From the NCBI GenBank assembly GCA_902489925.1, contig CABUBX010000097.1, forward strand, positions 1 through 8,215: 8,215 bases of DNA. The letters are read 5' to 3'. A model generated the notes under the pieces. It did not search any database. It was not told where the DNA came from and saw only the letters and a list, made by a program, of their open reading frames with translations. This document shows, piece after piece, positions 1 through 4,821 of the stretch (positions are counted from its first letter, which is position 1; each line of letters starts with the position of its first letter). Source of the DNA: an uncultured Lachnospiraceae bacterium (lineage in GTDB: Bacteria > Bacillota > Clostridia > Lachnospirales > Lachnospiraceae). The position numbers and the translations under genes were made by a program.

Positions 1-151
1 TATGGACAGACAGTCAATCGAATTGTTTATCAATGACGGCTCACAGGTTGTGACGACAGCGATTTGTACACCGCAGGATGCAGATGAGATTGAATTTTTC
101 TGTGATGGTACTGCAACCGTCAATATAGAGAAATATGATATTATACTTTAG
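1..151 (+). CDS. GH32 sucrose-6-phosphate hydrolase / fructan hydrolase, C-terminal end (partial)
   Basis: This is an open frame from the window edge to TAG at 149-151, with 49 residues visible. It contains the stretch DRQSIELFINDGSQVVTTAI, followed by a short strand-rich tail ending in EKYDIIL. That pattern (D-x-S-I-E-x-F-x-N-D-G) is typical of the C-terminal beta-sandwich domain of glycoside hydrolase family 32, which includes sucrose-6-phosphate hydrolases, invertases and levanases. The catalytic five-bladed propeller lies outside the window, so substrate specificity cannot be read directly. A fructokinase starts 15 bases downstream, which favours a cytoplasmic sucrose or sucrose-6-phosphate hydrolase (scrB/sacA-like) releasing fructose for that kinase. 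The family call is fairly firm from the motif; the exact activity is inferred from context. Confidence 0.75.
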   Translation, partial: MDRQSIELFINDGSQVVTTAICTPQDADEIEFFCDGTATVNIEKYDIIL

Positions 152-166
152 AATGGAGGGAATCAG

Positions 167-1120
167 ATGGATGTCGTAGCACTTGGAGAATTGCTCATTG
201 ATTTTACAGCAAGCGGGGTCAGCAGTCAGGGAAATCAAATGTATGAAGCAAATCCGGGAGGTGCGCCGTGCAATGTGCTTTCTATGCTTCAGAGGCTTGG
301 AAGAAGCACCGCATTTATCGGAAAAGTCGGACAGGATTCGTTTGGTGAAAGACTTGTGGCAGCAGTGAAGGAACAGGGCATTTCATCAGAGGGGATATGC
401 TTTGATGAGGAAATCCCGACAACATTGGCATTTGTACATACCGCGCCGGATGGGGACAGGACTTTTTCGTTTTATCGGAATCCCGGGGCGGATATGATGT
501 TAAGGAAAGAAGATATCAATACGGAACTTCTGAAAAATACAAAGGTATTTCATTTCGGAAGTTTGTCGATGACAGAACCGGGAATCGAAGAAACAACCAA
601 ATATGCAATAGACATTGCAAAGCAAAGCGGCTGTTTGATTTCCTTTGACCCGAATCTGCGTCCGCGCCTTTGGAAAAATTTAGAGGATGCCCGGAAAAAG
701 ATAGCGTTTGGATTTCAGCAATGTGATATTTTGAAAATCTCGGATGATGAGATTACATTTATGACCGGAGAAGAAGATATTGATGCGGGAATAGAAAAGA
801 TTTTGTCAAAATATCCGATTCCGTTTGTATGTGCCACGATGGGAAAACGAGGAAGCAAGGCATTCTTTGATGGGAAAATGGTTGAAGGAAAACCATTTTT
901 GCAGGAAAAGACAATCGAGACAACAGGGGCAGGAGATACATTTTGTGCATGTATGCTGCACTATCTTTTGGAATATGGTATTCATACGATACAACCGAAA
1001 CAGGTTAAAGAGCTGCTGGAGTTTTCAAATGCCGCAGCATCGCTGATTACGACGCGAAAGGGTGCTTTGCGTGTCATGCCGCGAAAAGAAGAAATTGAAG
1101 AATTATTGAGAAAGTCATGA
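167..1120 (+). CDS. scrK: Fructokinase, PfkB/ribokinase family
   Basis: This 317-residue cytoplasmic sugar kinase is predicted to phosphorylate fructose to fructose-6-phosphate with ATP. The N-terminus (VALGELLIDF) and the GG at residues 31-32 in NPGGAPCNV belong to the sugar-binding region. Residues about 36-60 (NVLSMLQRLG...FIGKVGQDSFG) match PfkB signature 1. DPNLRPRLW at 161-169 is typical of bacterial fructokinases. TTGAGDTF carries the anion-hole GAGD at 254-257, with D257 as the expected catalytic base. The length is normal for the family. The ATG at 167 follows a clear GGAGGG at 155-160. The upstream GH32 gene ends 15 bases earlier, so both are probably co-transcribed for sucrose or fructan use. 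A strong hairpin follows the stop codon. Another PfkB sugar kinase specificity is possible, but the GH32 neighbour and the DPNLRP motif favour fructokinase. Confidence 0.9.
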   Translation: MDVVALGELLIDFTASGVSSQGNQMYEANPGGAPCNVLSMLQRLGRSTAFIGKVGQDSFGERLVAAVKEQGISSEGICFDEEIPTTLAFVHTAPDGDRTFSFYRNPGADMMLRKEDINTELLKNTKVFHFGSLSMTEPGIEETTKYAIDIAKQSGCLISFDPNLRPRLWKNLEDARKKIAFGFQQCDILKISDDEITFMTGEEDIDAGIEKILSKYPIPFVCATMGKRGSKAFFDGKMVEGKPFLQEKTIETTGAGDTFCACMLHYLLEYGIHTIQPKQVKELLEFSNAAASLITTRKGALRVMPRKEEIEELLRKS

Positions 1121-1139
1121 TTTCTTAATTATTAAAGCG

Positions 1140-1184
1140 AAGGGAGTGCGTCCTCATCTGAGGGTGCACTCCCTTAAAATTTTT
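1140..1184 (+). terminator. Intrinsic terminator of the sucrose/fructokinase operon
   Basis: A perfect 10-bp outer stem pairs AAGGGAGTGC (1140-1149) with GCACTCCCTT (1166-1175). Inside it, a second 4-bp stem pairs CCTC (1152-1155) with GAGG (1160-1163) around an ATCT loop. AAAA and then TTTTT (1180-1184) follow. It sits 20 bases after the fructokinase stop and just beyond the end of the convergent minus-strand gene, so it may stop transcription from both sides. The plus-strand side has the better U-run. Confidence 0.82.
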
Positions 1185-1197
1185 ATACAAATAATTT

Positions 1198-1476
1198 TTA
1201 TTCAGCAGCCGGAGACGGTGTTTCTGCGTCTTCTGTTTCTTCTTCGGCAGAAGCGATACTGATGTCTACGTAACCTCTTTCAGTTTCTGCGTCTTTTTCA
1301 GAAGTTTCTTCTTCGTCCTCATCGTCTTCAAAGTCATCTTTAAAGTCTTCGTCAAAATCATCGAATAAATCATTCTCCGCTTTTTTGTCTAAAACCTGTT
1401 TAACAACATAGGCAATGCCGGCTACGGAAGCAATCACGGCGGCAGTTTTTACAAACACACTTAAAAATTTCTTCAT
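1198..1476 (-). CDS. Small acidic membrane-anchored protein of unknown function
   Basis: This is a 92-residue protein that I do not recognise as a named family. Residues 1-29 form MKK, then a mostly hydrophobic helix (about 4-25, with K10 inside and TAAVIASVAGIAYVV as the core), then a basic KQVLDKK linker: a plausible single-span anchor or uncleaved signal. The rest is extremely acidic. Residues 34-66 are nearly all D and E, with phenylalanines at 38, 41, 45 and 49 spaced 3-4-4, which would put them on one face of a helix. The tail ends TPSPAAE. The start at 1476 is chosen because GGAAGGTGA (1482-1490 on the complement) lies at the right distance. The frame stays open upstream to 1560, but that extension runs through a promoter-like region and a long inverted repeat. 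It is convergent with the fructokinase gene and divergent from the DUF554 gene. Short acidic single-pass proteins are common in Lachnospiraceae; the function is unknown. Confidence 0.72.
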   Translation of the reverse strand: MKKFLSVFVKTAAVIASVAGIAYVVKQVLDKKAENDLFDDFDEDFKDDFEDDEDEEETSEKDAETERGYVDISIASAEEETEDAETPSPAAE

Positions 1477-1510
1477 TATAGTCACCTTCCAAACTTTGAT
1501 ATACAAATCT

Positions 1511-1516
1511 ATTATA
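1511..1516 (-). promoter_or_regulatory. Probable -10 element for the acidic membrane protein gene
   Basis: The complement reads TATAAT, a perfect -10 hexamer, about 35 bases upstream of the start codon at 1476. This would give a leader of roughly 27 bases. The expected -35 position (complement of 1534-1539, TTTCTT) is poor and falls in the centre of the inverted repeat at 1523-1556. Transcription may therefore depend on a protein bound there. Confidence 0.5.
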
Positions 1517-1522
1517 AGCGAT

Positions 1523-1556
1523 ATACTAAAAAAAAGAAAGGGCTTTTTTTTAGTAT
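1523..1556. repeat. Perfect inverted repeat with A8/T8 tracts, over a -35 region
   Basis: The left arm ATACTAAAAAAAAG (1523-1536) is the exact reverse complement of the right arm CTTTTTTTTAGTAT (1543-1556), around the six-base centre AAAGGG. It starts 6 bp upstream of the minus-strand TATAAT and covers its -35 region. It lies in the divergent intergenic space. Its placement suggests an operator or a bent-DNA site. The stem is almost all A-T pairs, so a strong intrinsic terminator is less likely. Confidence 0.6.
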
Positions 1557-1587
1557 GCATAAAATAATAGCAGCAGGTAGAAAAGGC

Positions 1588-1616
1588 TTGAAGACAACAC
1601 TTTAAAGTGATAAACT
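1588..1616 (+). promoter_or_regulatory. Candidate promoter of the DUF554 gene containing a 12-bp palindrome
   Basis: TTGAAG (1588-1593) and TAAACT (1611-1616) are 17 bp apart, each matching 4 of 6 consensus bases. The spacer contains the perfect palindrome CACTTTAAAGTG (1598-1609). This would give a leader of about 50 bases before the ATG at 1676. The hexamers are modest, so the promoter call is tentative; the palindrome itself is exact. Confidence 0.4.
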
Positions 1617-1675
1617 AAAAAGGGCAGAAATGTGGGGAATATCGTGCCGGAGAATACATTATAAGGAGTCTTATT

Positions 1676-2346
1676 ATGATTGGAACGATTGTAAATACGG
1701 GAACAATTTTAGCGGGAACGCTTATCGGAAGTGCGGCGAAGAAAGGAATTAAACCAAAGTATCAGCAGGCGCTTTTTACAGCCATGGGACTTTCAGCAGC
1801 GGGAATAGGGATTAATTCGATTGTCCAAAATATGCCGGAAAGCAAATATCCGGTGCTTTTTATTGTGTCGCTTGCTGTGGGAAGTTTTTTAGGAACTGCG
1901 TTGAATTTGGAGGAACGGTTTAAGACAGTGGCTGAAAAAGTCGGCTTAGGCGAGTTTGCCAAGGGGCTGTCTACAGCGATTCTTTTGTTTTGCATCGTAC
2001 ATTGTCGATTCTCGGACCGATTGAAAGTGCGCTTCACGGGAATCATACATATTTGTTTACAAATGCGGCATTGGATTTTGTGACTTCTATGGTGCTTGCA
2101 TCAACCTACGGTATTGGTATTGGGCTGGCGGCGCCTGTTCTTTTTTTATGGCAGGGCGCTATTTATATGGGTGCAGGGGCTTTATCTGGCTTTTTGACAG
2201 ATGCATTTATGACGGAAATTTCAGTTATCGGCGGTTTTTTGATTGCTGCCTCGGGCATTTCCATATTGGAGATTAAAGACTGCAAAACATTGAATATGCT
2301 GCCGTCGCTTCTGGTGCCTGTGATATGGTTTTTGATAGTTGCGTAG
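1676..2346 (+). pseudogene. DUF554-family membrane protein gene interrupted by a one-base frameshift
   Basis: The first 107 residues (MIGTIVNTGTILAGTLIGSA... to STAILLFCI) and the frame resuming at 1999 (TLSILGPIESALHGNH...) are two halves of one DUF554 protein, a multi-pass inner-membrane family (for example YdfK) of unknown function. Around 1994-2001 the DNA reads ATC-GT-ACA; restoring one G gives ATC-GGT-ACA, and thus the expected CIGTLSILG junction with the glycine usual in the family. The rebuilt protein would be 223 residues, a normal family length. Hydrophobic segments fall near residues 1-21, 32-50 and 58-75 and repeatedly in the second half. The start ATG at 1676 has AAGGAG at 1663-1668. 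As read, the first frame runs on to a premature stop ending at 2083 after 28 unrelated residues. The rest is undamaged, so this is either a sequencing or assembly error or a very recent inactivation. No homopolymer or clear slippery site is at the break. Confidence 0.85.
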
Positions 2347-2347
2347 A

Positions 2348-2397
2348 ACAAAAGAGAAGCAAAAGCGAATGTCTGCGATGCAGCCGCTCTCTTTTGT
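2348..2397 (+). terminator. Possible terminator after the DUF554 gene
   Basis: A perfect 10-bp stem pairs ACAAAAGAGA (2348-2357) with TCTCTTTTGT (2388-2397). It extends by GC/GC after a one-base bulge. The loop is large and contains a small CTGC-GAT-GCAG hairpin (2373-2383). It begins directly after the stop codon at 2346. The T-rich stretch lies within the right arm rather than after it, so termination efficiency is uncertain. Confidence 0.45.
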
Positions 2398-2419
2398 CTT
2401 GCGTGCAGCAAAATTGGTA

Positions 2420-2448
2420 TTGTCAAATTGGCAGGAATGATATAAAAT
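2420..2448 (+). promoter_or_regulatory. Promoter of the fatty-acid synthesis operon
   Basis: TTGTCA (2420-2425) and TAAAAT (2443-2448) lie exactly 17 bp apart, and each differs from the sigma-A consensus at one base. Transcription would start near 2455, leaving a leader of about 68 bases before acpP. A direct repeat AAATTGG (2411-2417 and 2425-2431, 14 bp apart) flanks the -35. I see no clear FapR site or perfect FabT palindrome here; only a lone TCAAA half-site at 2423-2427 overlaps the -35. Confidence 0.72.
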
Positions 2449-2483
2449 AAGATAAGCATCGGTGAATTACCGGTTCTTATTTT
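2449..2483 (+). promoter_or_regulatory. Hairpin at the start of the acpP leader
   Basis: Bases 2452-2463 (ATAAGCATCGGT) pair with 2469-2480 (ACCGGTTCTTAT) around a GAATT loop, with one C-T mismatch and one G-T wobble. Three further pairs reach 2449 and 2483. A short TTTT run closes the right arm. It overlaps the predicted transcription start, so part of the left arm may not be transcribed. It could be a 5' stabilising hairpin, a weak attenuator or a DNA-level operator. Confidence 0.4.
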
Positions 2484-2522
2484 GGAAAACAAATTAAAAT
2501 TTATATTAAAGGAGAGTTTATT

Positions 2523-2756
2523 ATGTTTGAGAAAATTCAGGAGATTATTGTTGAGCAGTTAAATGTGGATGCCAGCGAAGTAACAATGGAGGCTAATTTT
2601 AAGGATGACCTTGGCGCCGATTCATTAGATTTATTTGAATTAGTTATGGCTCTTGAAGAAGAATACGGAATTGAGATTCCTACAGATGACCTTGAGAAGA
2701 TTACAACTGTAGGTGCTGTTGTAGAATATTTAAAGTCTCAGGGGATTGATGACTAA
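2523..2756 (+). CDS. acpP: Acyl carrier protein
   Basis: This is a 77-residue acidic four-helix carrier protein of type II fatty-acid synthesis. The motif LGADSLDLFELVMALEEEYG contains the DSL signature. S34 is the expected site of 4'-phosphopantetheine attachment by holo-ACP synthase, and all growing acyl chains are held there as thioesters. Helix II (DLFELVMALEEEYGIEIP) carries the acidic surface that docks the Fab enzymes. The length is standard and no residue is missing. The ATG at 2523 follows AAAGGAGAG (2508-2516). It is the first gene of the operon; fabK starts 27 bases after its stop. A small hairpin around the stop codon lies between the two genes. ACP is normally needed in large excess over the enzymes, so differential expression would make sense here, but that is inference. 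Confidence 0.96.
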   Translation: MFEKIQEIIVEQLNVDASEVTMEANFKDDLGADSLDLFELVMALEEEYGIEIPTDDLEKITTVGAVVEYLKSQGIDD

Positions 2757-2766
2757 TCGTCATTGA
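2746..2766 (+). promoter_or_regulatory. Small hairpin enclosing the acpP stop codon
   Basis: TTGATGAC (2746-2753) can pair with GTCATTGA (2759-2766), as six Watson-Crick pairs and two G-U wobbles, around the loop TAATC that holds the TAA stop. The right arm ends just before the fabK ribosome binding site GGAGG (2768-2772). It could protect the acpP 3' end or tune fabK translation. The stem is short, so confidence is low. Confidence 0.35.
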
Positions 2767-2783
2767 CGGAGGCTATTGCTATA

Positions 2784-3728
2784 ATGAAGACTAGAATTAC
2801 TGAATTGCTTAATATTGAATATCCTGTGATTCAGGGAGGTATGGCATGGGTTGCAGAGTACCATTTGGCAGCAGCCGTTTCCAATGCGGGCGGCTTGGGT
2901 CTGATTGGTGCCGGTGCAGCGCCTGCAGCTTTCGTGAAGGAACAGATTGAAAAGTGCAAGGAATTGACAGACAAGCCTTTTGGCGTTAATTTGATGCTTA
3001 TGAATCCTGATGCGGATGAAATTGCCAAGGTGATTGCCGAGTCGGGTGTTAAAGTTGTGACAACAGGCGCCGGAAGTCCTGAAAAGTATGTGGCGATGTG
3101 GAAAGAAGCCGGTGTAAAGGTAATTCCTGTCGTTGCCTCGGTTGCGCTTGCAAAGCGTATGGAACGCTGCGGTGCTGACGCTGTTGTTGCAGAAGGCTGT
3201 GAGGCCGGCGGTCATATCGGCGAGACGACCTCAATGTGTCTTATCCCTCAGATTGTGGATGCTGTCTCAATTCCTGTGATTGCAGCAGGCGGAATCGGTG
3301 ATGGCCGAGGTGTGGCAGCAGCATTGATGTTTGGTGCAGAAGGTGTTCAGGTTGGTACACGCTTCCTTGTGGCTGACGAGACACAGATTCATCAGAATTA
3401 TAAGGATAAAGTTATTAAGGCAAGAGATATTGATACTGTTGTGACAGGACGCAGCGGCGGTCATCCCGTGCGTTCACTTAAAAATCAGATGACAAAGCAT
3501 TATCTTACACTTGAAGCAGAAGGTGCCGGCTTTGAAGAACTTGAAGGGCTTACAGTCGGTTCATTGAGAAAGGCTGTTATCGAGGGCGATGTTAAAGAAG
3601 GTACGATGATGGCCGGGCAGATTGCCGGACTTATCAAAAAAAGTCAGACTTGTAAAGAAATTGTTGCGGAGTTAATTGACGAAGCAGATGCTGTTTTAGC
3701 AGACAGATTTAAAAAATTTTCAAAATAA
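2784..3728 (+). CDS. fabK: Enoyl-[acyl-carrier-protein] reductase II, FMN-dependent (FabK)
   Basis: This is a 314-residue TIM-barrel flavoprotein that carries out the last, NAD(P)H-dependent reduction of trans-2-enoyl-ACP in each elongation cycle. The N-terminus MKTRITELLNIEYPVIQGGM is very close to known FabK proteins. VVTTGAGSP, the IPVVASVALAKRME stretch, EGCEAGGHIG with the conserved H144, IPVIAAGGIGDG and GAEGVQVGTRF (FMN phosphate binding) follow in family order. The related nitronate monooxygenases share the fold, but the operon position and the GHIG/VGTRF context favour FabK. The start at 2784 is chosen because GGAGG (2768-2772) precedes it and the protein then begins at the family's usual MKTR; an in-frame TTG at 2763 lies before the Shine-Dalgarno and is rejected. 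FabK enzymes are known to be insensitive to triclosan, unlike FabI. The gene is followed by a 160-base gap carrying regulatory signals. Confidence 0.95.
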   Translation: MKTRITELLNIEYPVIQGGMAWVAEYHLAAAVSNAGGLGLIGAGAAPAAFVKEQIEKCKELTDKPFGVNLMLMNPDADEIAKVIAESGVKVVTTGAGSPEKYVAMWKEAGVKVIPVVASVALAKRMERCGADAVVAEGCEAGGHIGETTSMCLIPQIVDAVSIPVIAAGGIGDGRGVAAALMFGAEGVQVGTRFLVADETQIHQNYKDKVIKARDIDTVVTGRSGGHPVRSLKNQMTKHYLTLEAEGAGFEELEGLTVGSLRKAVIEGDVKEGTMMAGQIAGLIKKSQTCKEIVAELIDEADAVLADRFKKFSK

Positions 3729-3748
3729 TTCAGTAATCAGATATCCAT

Positions 3749-3775
3749 GTCCTGCCCGTCGCTGATGGGCAGGAC
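3749..3775 (+). terminator. GC-rich hairpin after fabK, lacking a U-tract
   Basis: GTCCTGCCC (3749-3757) pairs perfectly with GGGCAGGAC (3767-3775). Three more pairs inside (one a G-U) leave a GCT loop, giving a very stable 12-bp stem 20 bases after the fabK stop. The downstream bases are GTTAAATAGG with no run of T, so it is not a canonical intrinsic terminator. It may be a partial terminator, a 3'-end protecting hairpin or a processing site separating acpP-fabK from fabD onward. Confidence 0.5.
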
Positions 3776-3829
3776 GTTAAATAGGATGTTTGATGGATGA
3801 AGCAGCCGGTATAGGATAGCAATGTATCT

Positions 3830-3835
3830 TATACT
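3830..3835 (+). promoter_or_regulatory. Candidate -10 of an internal promoter for fabD
   Basis: TATACT matches five of six bases of the -10 consensus and lies 14 bp upstream of the FabT-like inverted repeat. The base context is AT-rich, but no convincing -35 is found 16-18 bp upstream (CGGTAT at 17). A different candidate, TTGATG (3790-3795) with TAGGAT (3812-3817) at 16 bp, is also possible. An internal start here is inferred mainly from the operator. Confidence 0.35.
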
Positions 3836-3848
3836 TTATTTTTAGAAG

Positions 3849-3871
3849 AATATTTTGATATTCAAAATATT
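3849..3871. promoter_or_regulatory. Perfect 23-bp inverted repeat, FabT-like operator
   Basis: AATATTTTGA (3849-3858) and TCAAAATATT (3862-3871) are exact reverse complements around TAT. The core TTTGA-N3-TCAAA matches the known operator pattern of FabT, the MarR-family repressor of streptococcal fatty-acid genes, which binds with long-chain acyl-ACP as co-repressor. It ends 17 bases before the fabD start codon, just ahead of the ribosome binding site. Repression by blocking initiation or elongation is the likely mode. The regulator gene is not in this window. Confidence 0.72.
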
Positions 3872-3888
3872 AATCAGAGGTGAATAAT

Positions 3889-4806
3889 ATGAGCCAAATC
3901 GCGTTTATATTTCCGGGTCAGGGCGCACAGTACTTTGGCATGGGAAAGGATTTTTACGAAAACAACAGTGCAAGCCGTGCTGTTTATGATAAAGCCTGTG
4001 AAATTACAGGACTTGATATACCTGCGCTTTGTTTTGAGGAAAATGACAAGCTGAATATAACAGAATATACACAGATTGGACTTTTAACAACCGAACTTGC
4101 AATATTAAAAGCGGTATCCGCTTTTGGCATTGAGCCTAAAGTGACGGCCGGTTTAAGTCTCGGAGAGTATGCCGCATTAACAGCAGCCGGAAAGCTTTCT
4201 GAGGAGGATGCGATGAAGGTTGTTCGTCAGAGAGGTATTTTTATGCAGGAGGCTGTTCCGACAGGCGGCGCCATGGCGGCGGTACTCGGTCTTGATTTTG
4301 AAAAGGTTGAGGAAATCTGTGCCGATACAGAAGGAATTGTTGAGCTGGCAAATTATAACTGCCCGGGACAAATTGTTATTTCAGGGGAATATGAGGCTGT
4401 AGAAAAAGCTTCAGAAAAGCTTAAAGCGGCCGGTGCAAAGCGGGTTGCAATGTTAAATGTCAGCGGACCGTTTCATTCCTCCATGCTTCGCGGTGCCGGG
4501 GAAAAGTTGGCAGGACCGTTGTCCGAGGTGACTTTTATGGATTCTGAGATTCCCTATGTTGCCAACACAACGGCAGAATATGTGAATGATAAGACAGAGA
4601 TTAAAGAATTACTCGTAAGGCAGGTATCTTCTTCGGTGCGCTGGGAACAGAGCGTTCGCCTAATGCTTGAAAACGGCATTGATACATTCGTCGAAATCGG
4701 ACCGGGAAAGACACTGGCCGGATTTTTAAAACGGATTGACAGAAAAGCGACATGCTTAAATATTGCATCCATAGAGGATTTGGAAAAGCTTAAAGCTTTA
4801 CAGTGA
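3889..4806 (+). CDS. fabD: Malonyl-CoA:ACP S-malonyltransferase
   Basis: This 305-residue enzyme transfers the malonyl group from malonyl-CoA to the phosphopantetheine arm of ACP, supplying the extender unit for condensation. FPGQGAQ near the N-terminus forms part of the oxyanion region. GLSLGEYAAL contains the nucleophile S90 in the GxSxG elbow. R115 in VRQRGIF is the residue that holds the malonyl carboxylate. H196 in SGPFHSSML completes the catalytic pair, and the C-terminal VEIGPGKTL motif is present. The length fits the family. The start is set at ATG 3889, with AGAGGTG (3876-3882) as ribosome binding site; the in-frame GTG at 3880 falls inside that site and is rejected. The gene is preceded by the FabT-like inverted repeat and is followed 15 bases later by fabG. 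Confidence 0.96.
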   Translation: MSQIAFIFPGQGAQYFGMGKDFYENNSASRAVYDKACEITGLDIPALCFEENDKLNITEYTQIGLLTTELAILKAVSAFGIEPKVTAGLSLGEYAALTAAGKLSEEDAMKVVRQRGIFMQEAVPTGGAMAAVLGLDFEKVEEICADTEGIVELANYNCPGQIVISGEYEAVEKASEKLKAAGAKRVAMLNVSGPFHSSMLRGAGEKLAGPLSEVTFMDSEIPYVANTTAEYVNDKTEIKELLVRQVSSSVRWEQSVRLMLENGIDTFVEIGPGKTLAGFLKRIDRKATCLNIASIEDLEKLKALQ

Positions 4807-4821
4807 TGGAGGATATGATAT

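Noticed and set aside
1477..1560. N-terminal extension of the acidic protein to 1560 on the minus strand
   Set aside because: It crosses a TATAAT and the inverted repeat, has no ribosome binding site of its own, and the internal ATG at 1476 has a strong one.
1979..2001. Programmed -1 frameshift in the DUF554 gene
   Set aside because: The second half is in the -1 frame, but the T-rich stretch here does not form a proper X-XXY-YYZ slippery heptamer, and slippage would not restore the expected glycine. A one-base deletion explains it better.
1990..2346. Independent 118-residue gene starting at TTG 1990
   Set aside because: It has no ribosome binding site and is the second half of the DUF554 protein begun at 1676; one missing base separates the frames.
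2763..2783. Upstream TTG start for fabK adding seven residues
   Set aside because: The Shine-Dalgarno GGAGG (2768-2772) lies inside this extension, and FabK proteins normally begin with the MKTRITELL found at 2784.
2760..3215. 151-residue minus-strand frame opposite fabK
   Set aside because: It is Cys/His/Asn-rich, low-complexity translation typical of the reverse frame of a real gene; no support as a protein.
3880..3888. GTG start for fabD adding three residues
   Set aside because: The GTG is part of the AGAGGTG ribosome binding site; ATG 3889 is well spaced and gives the usual N-terminus.
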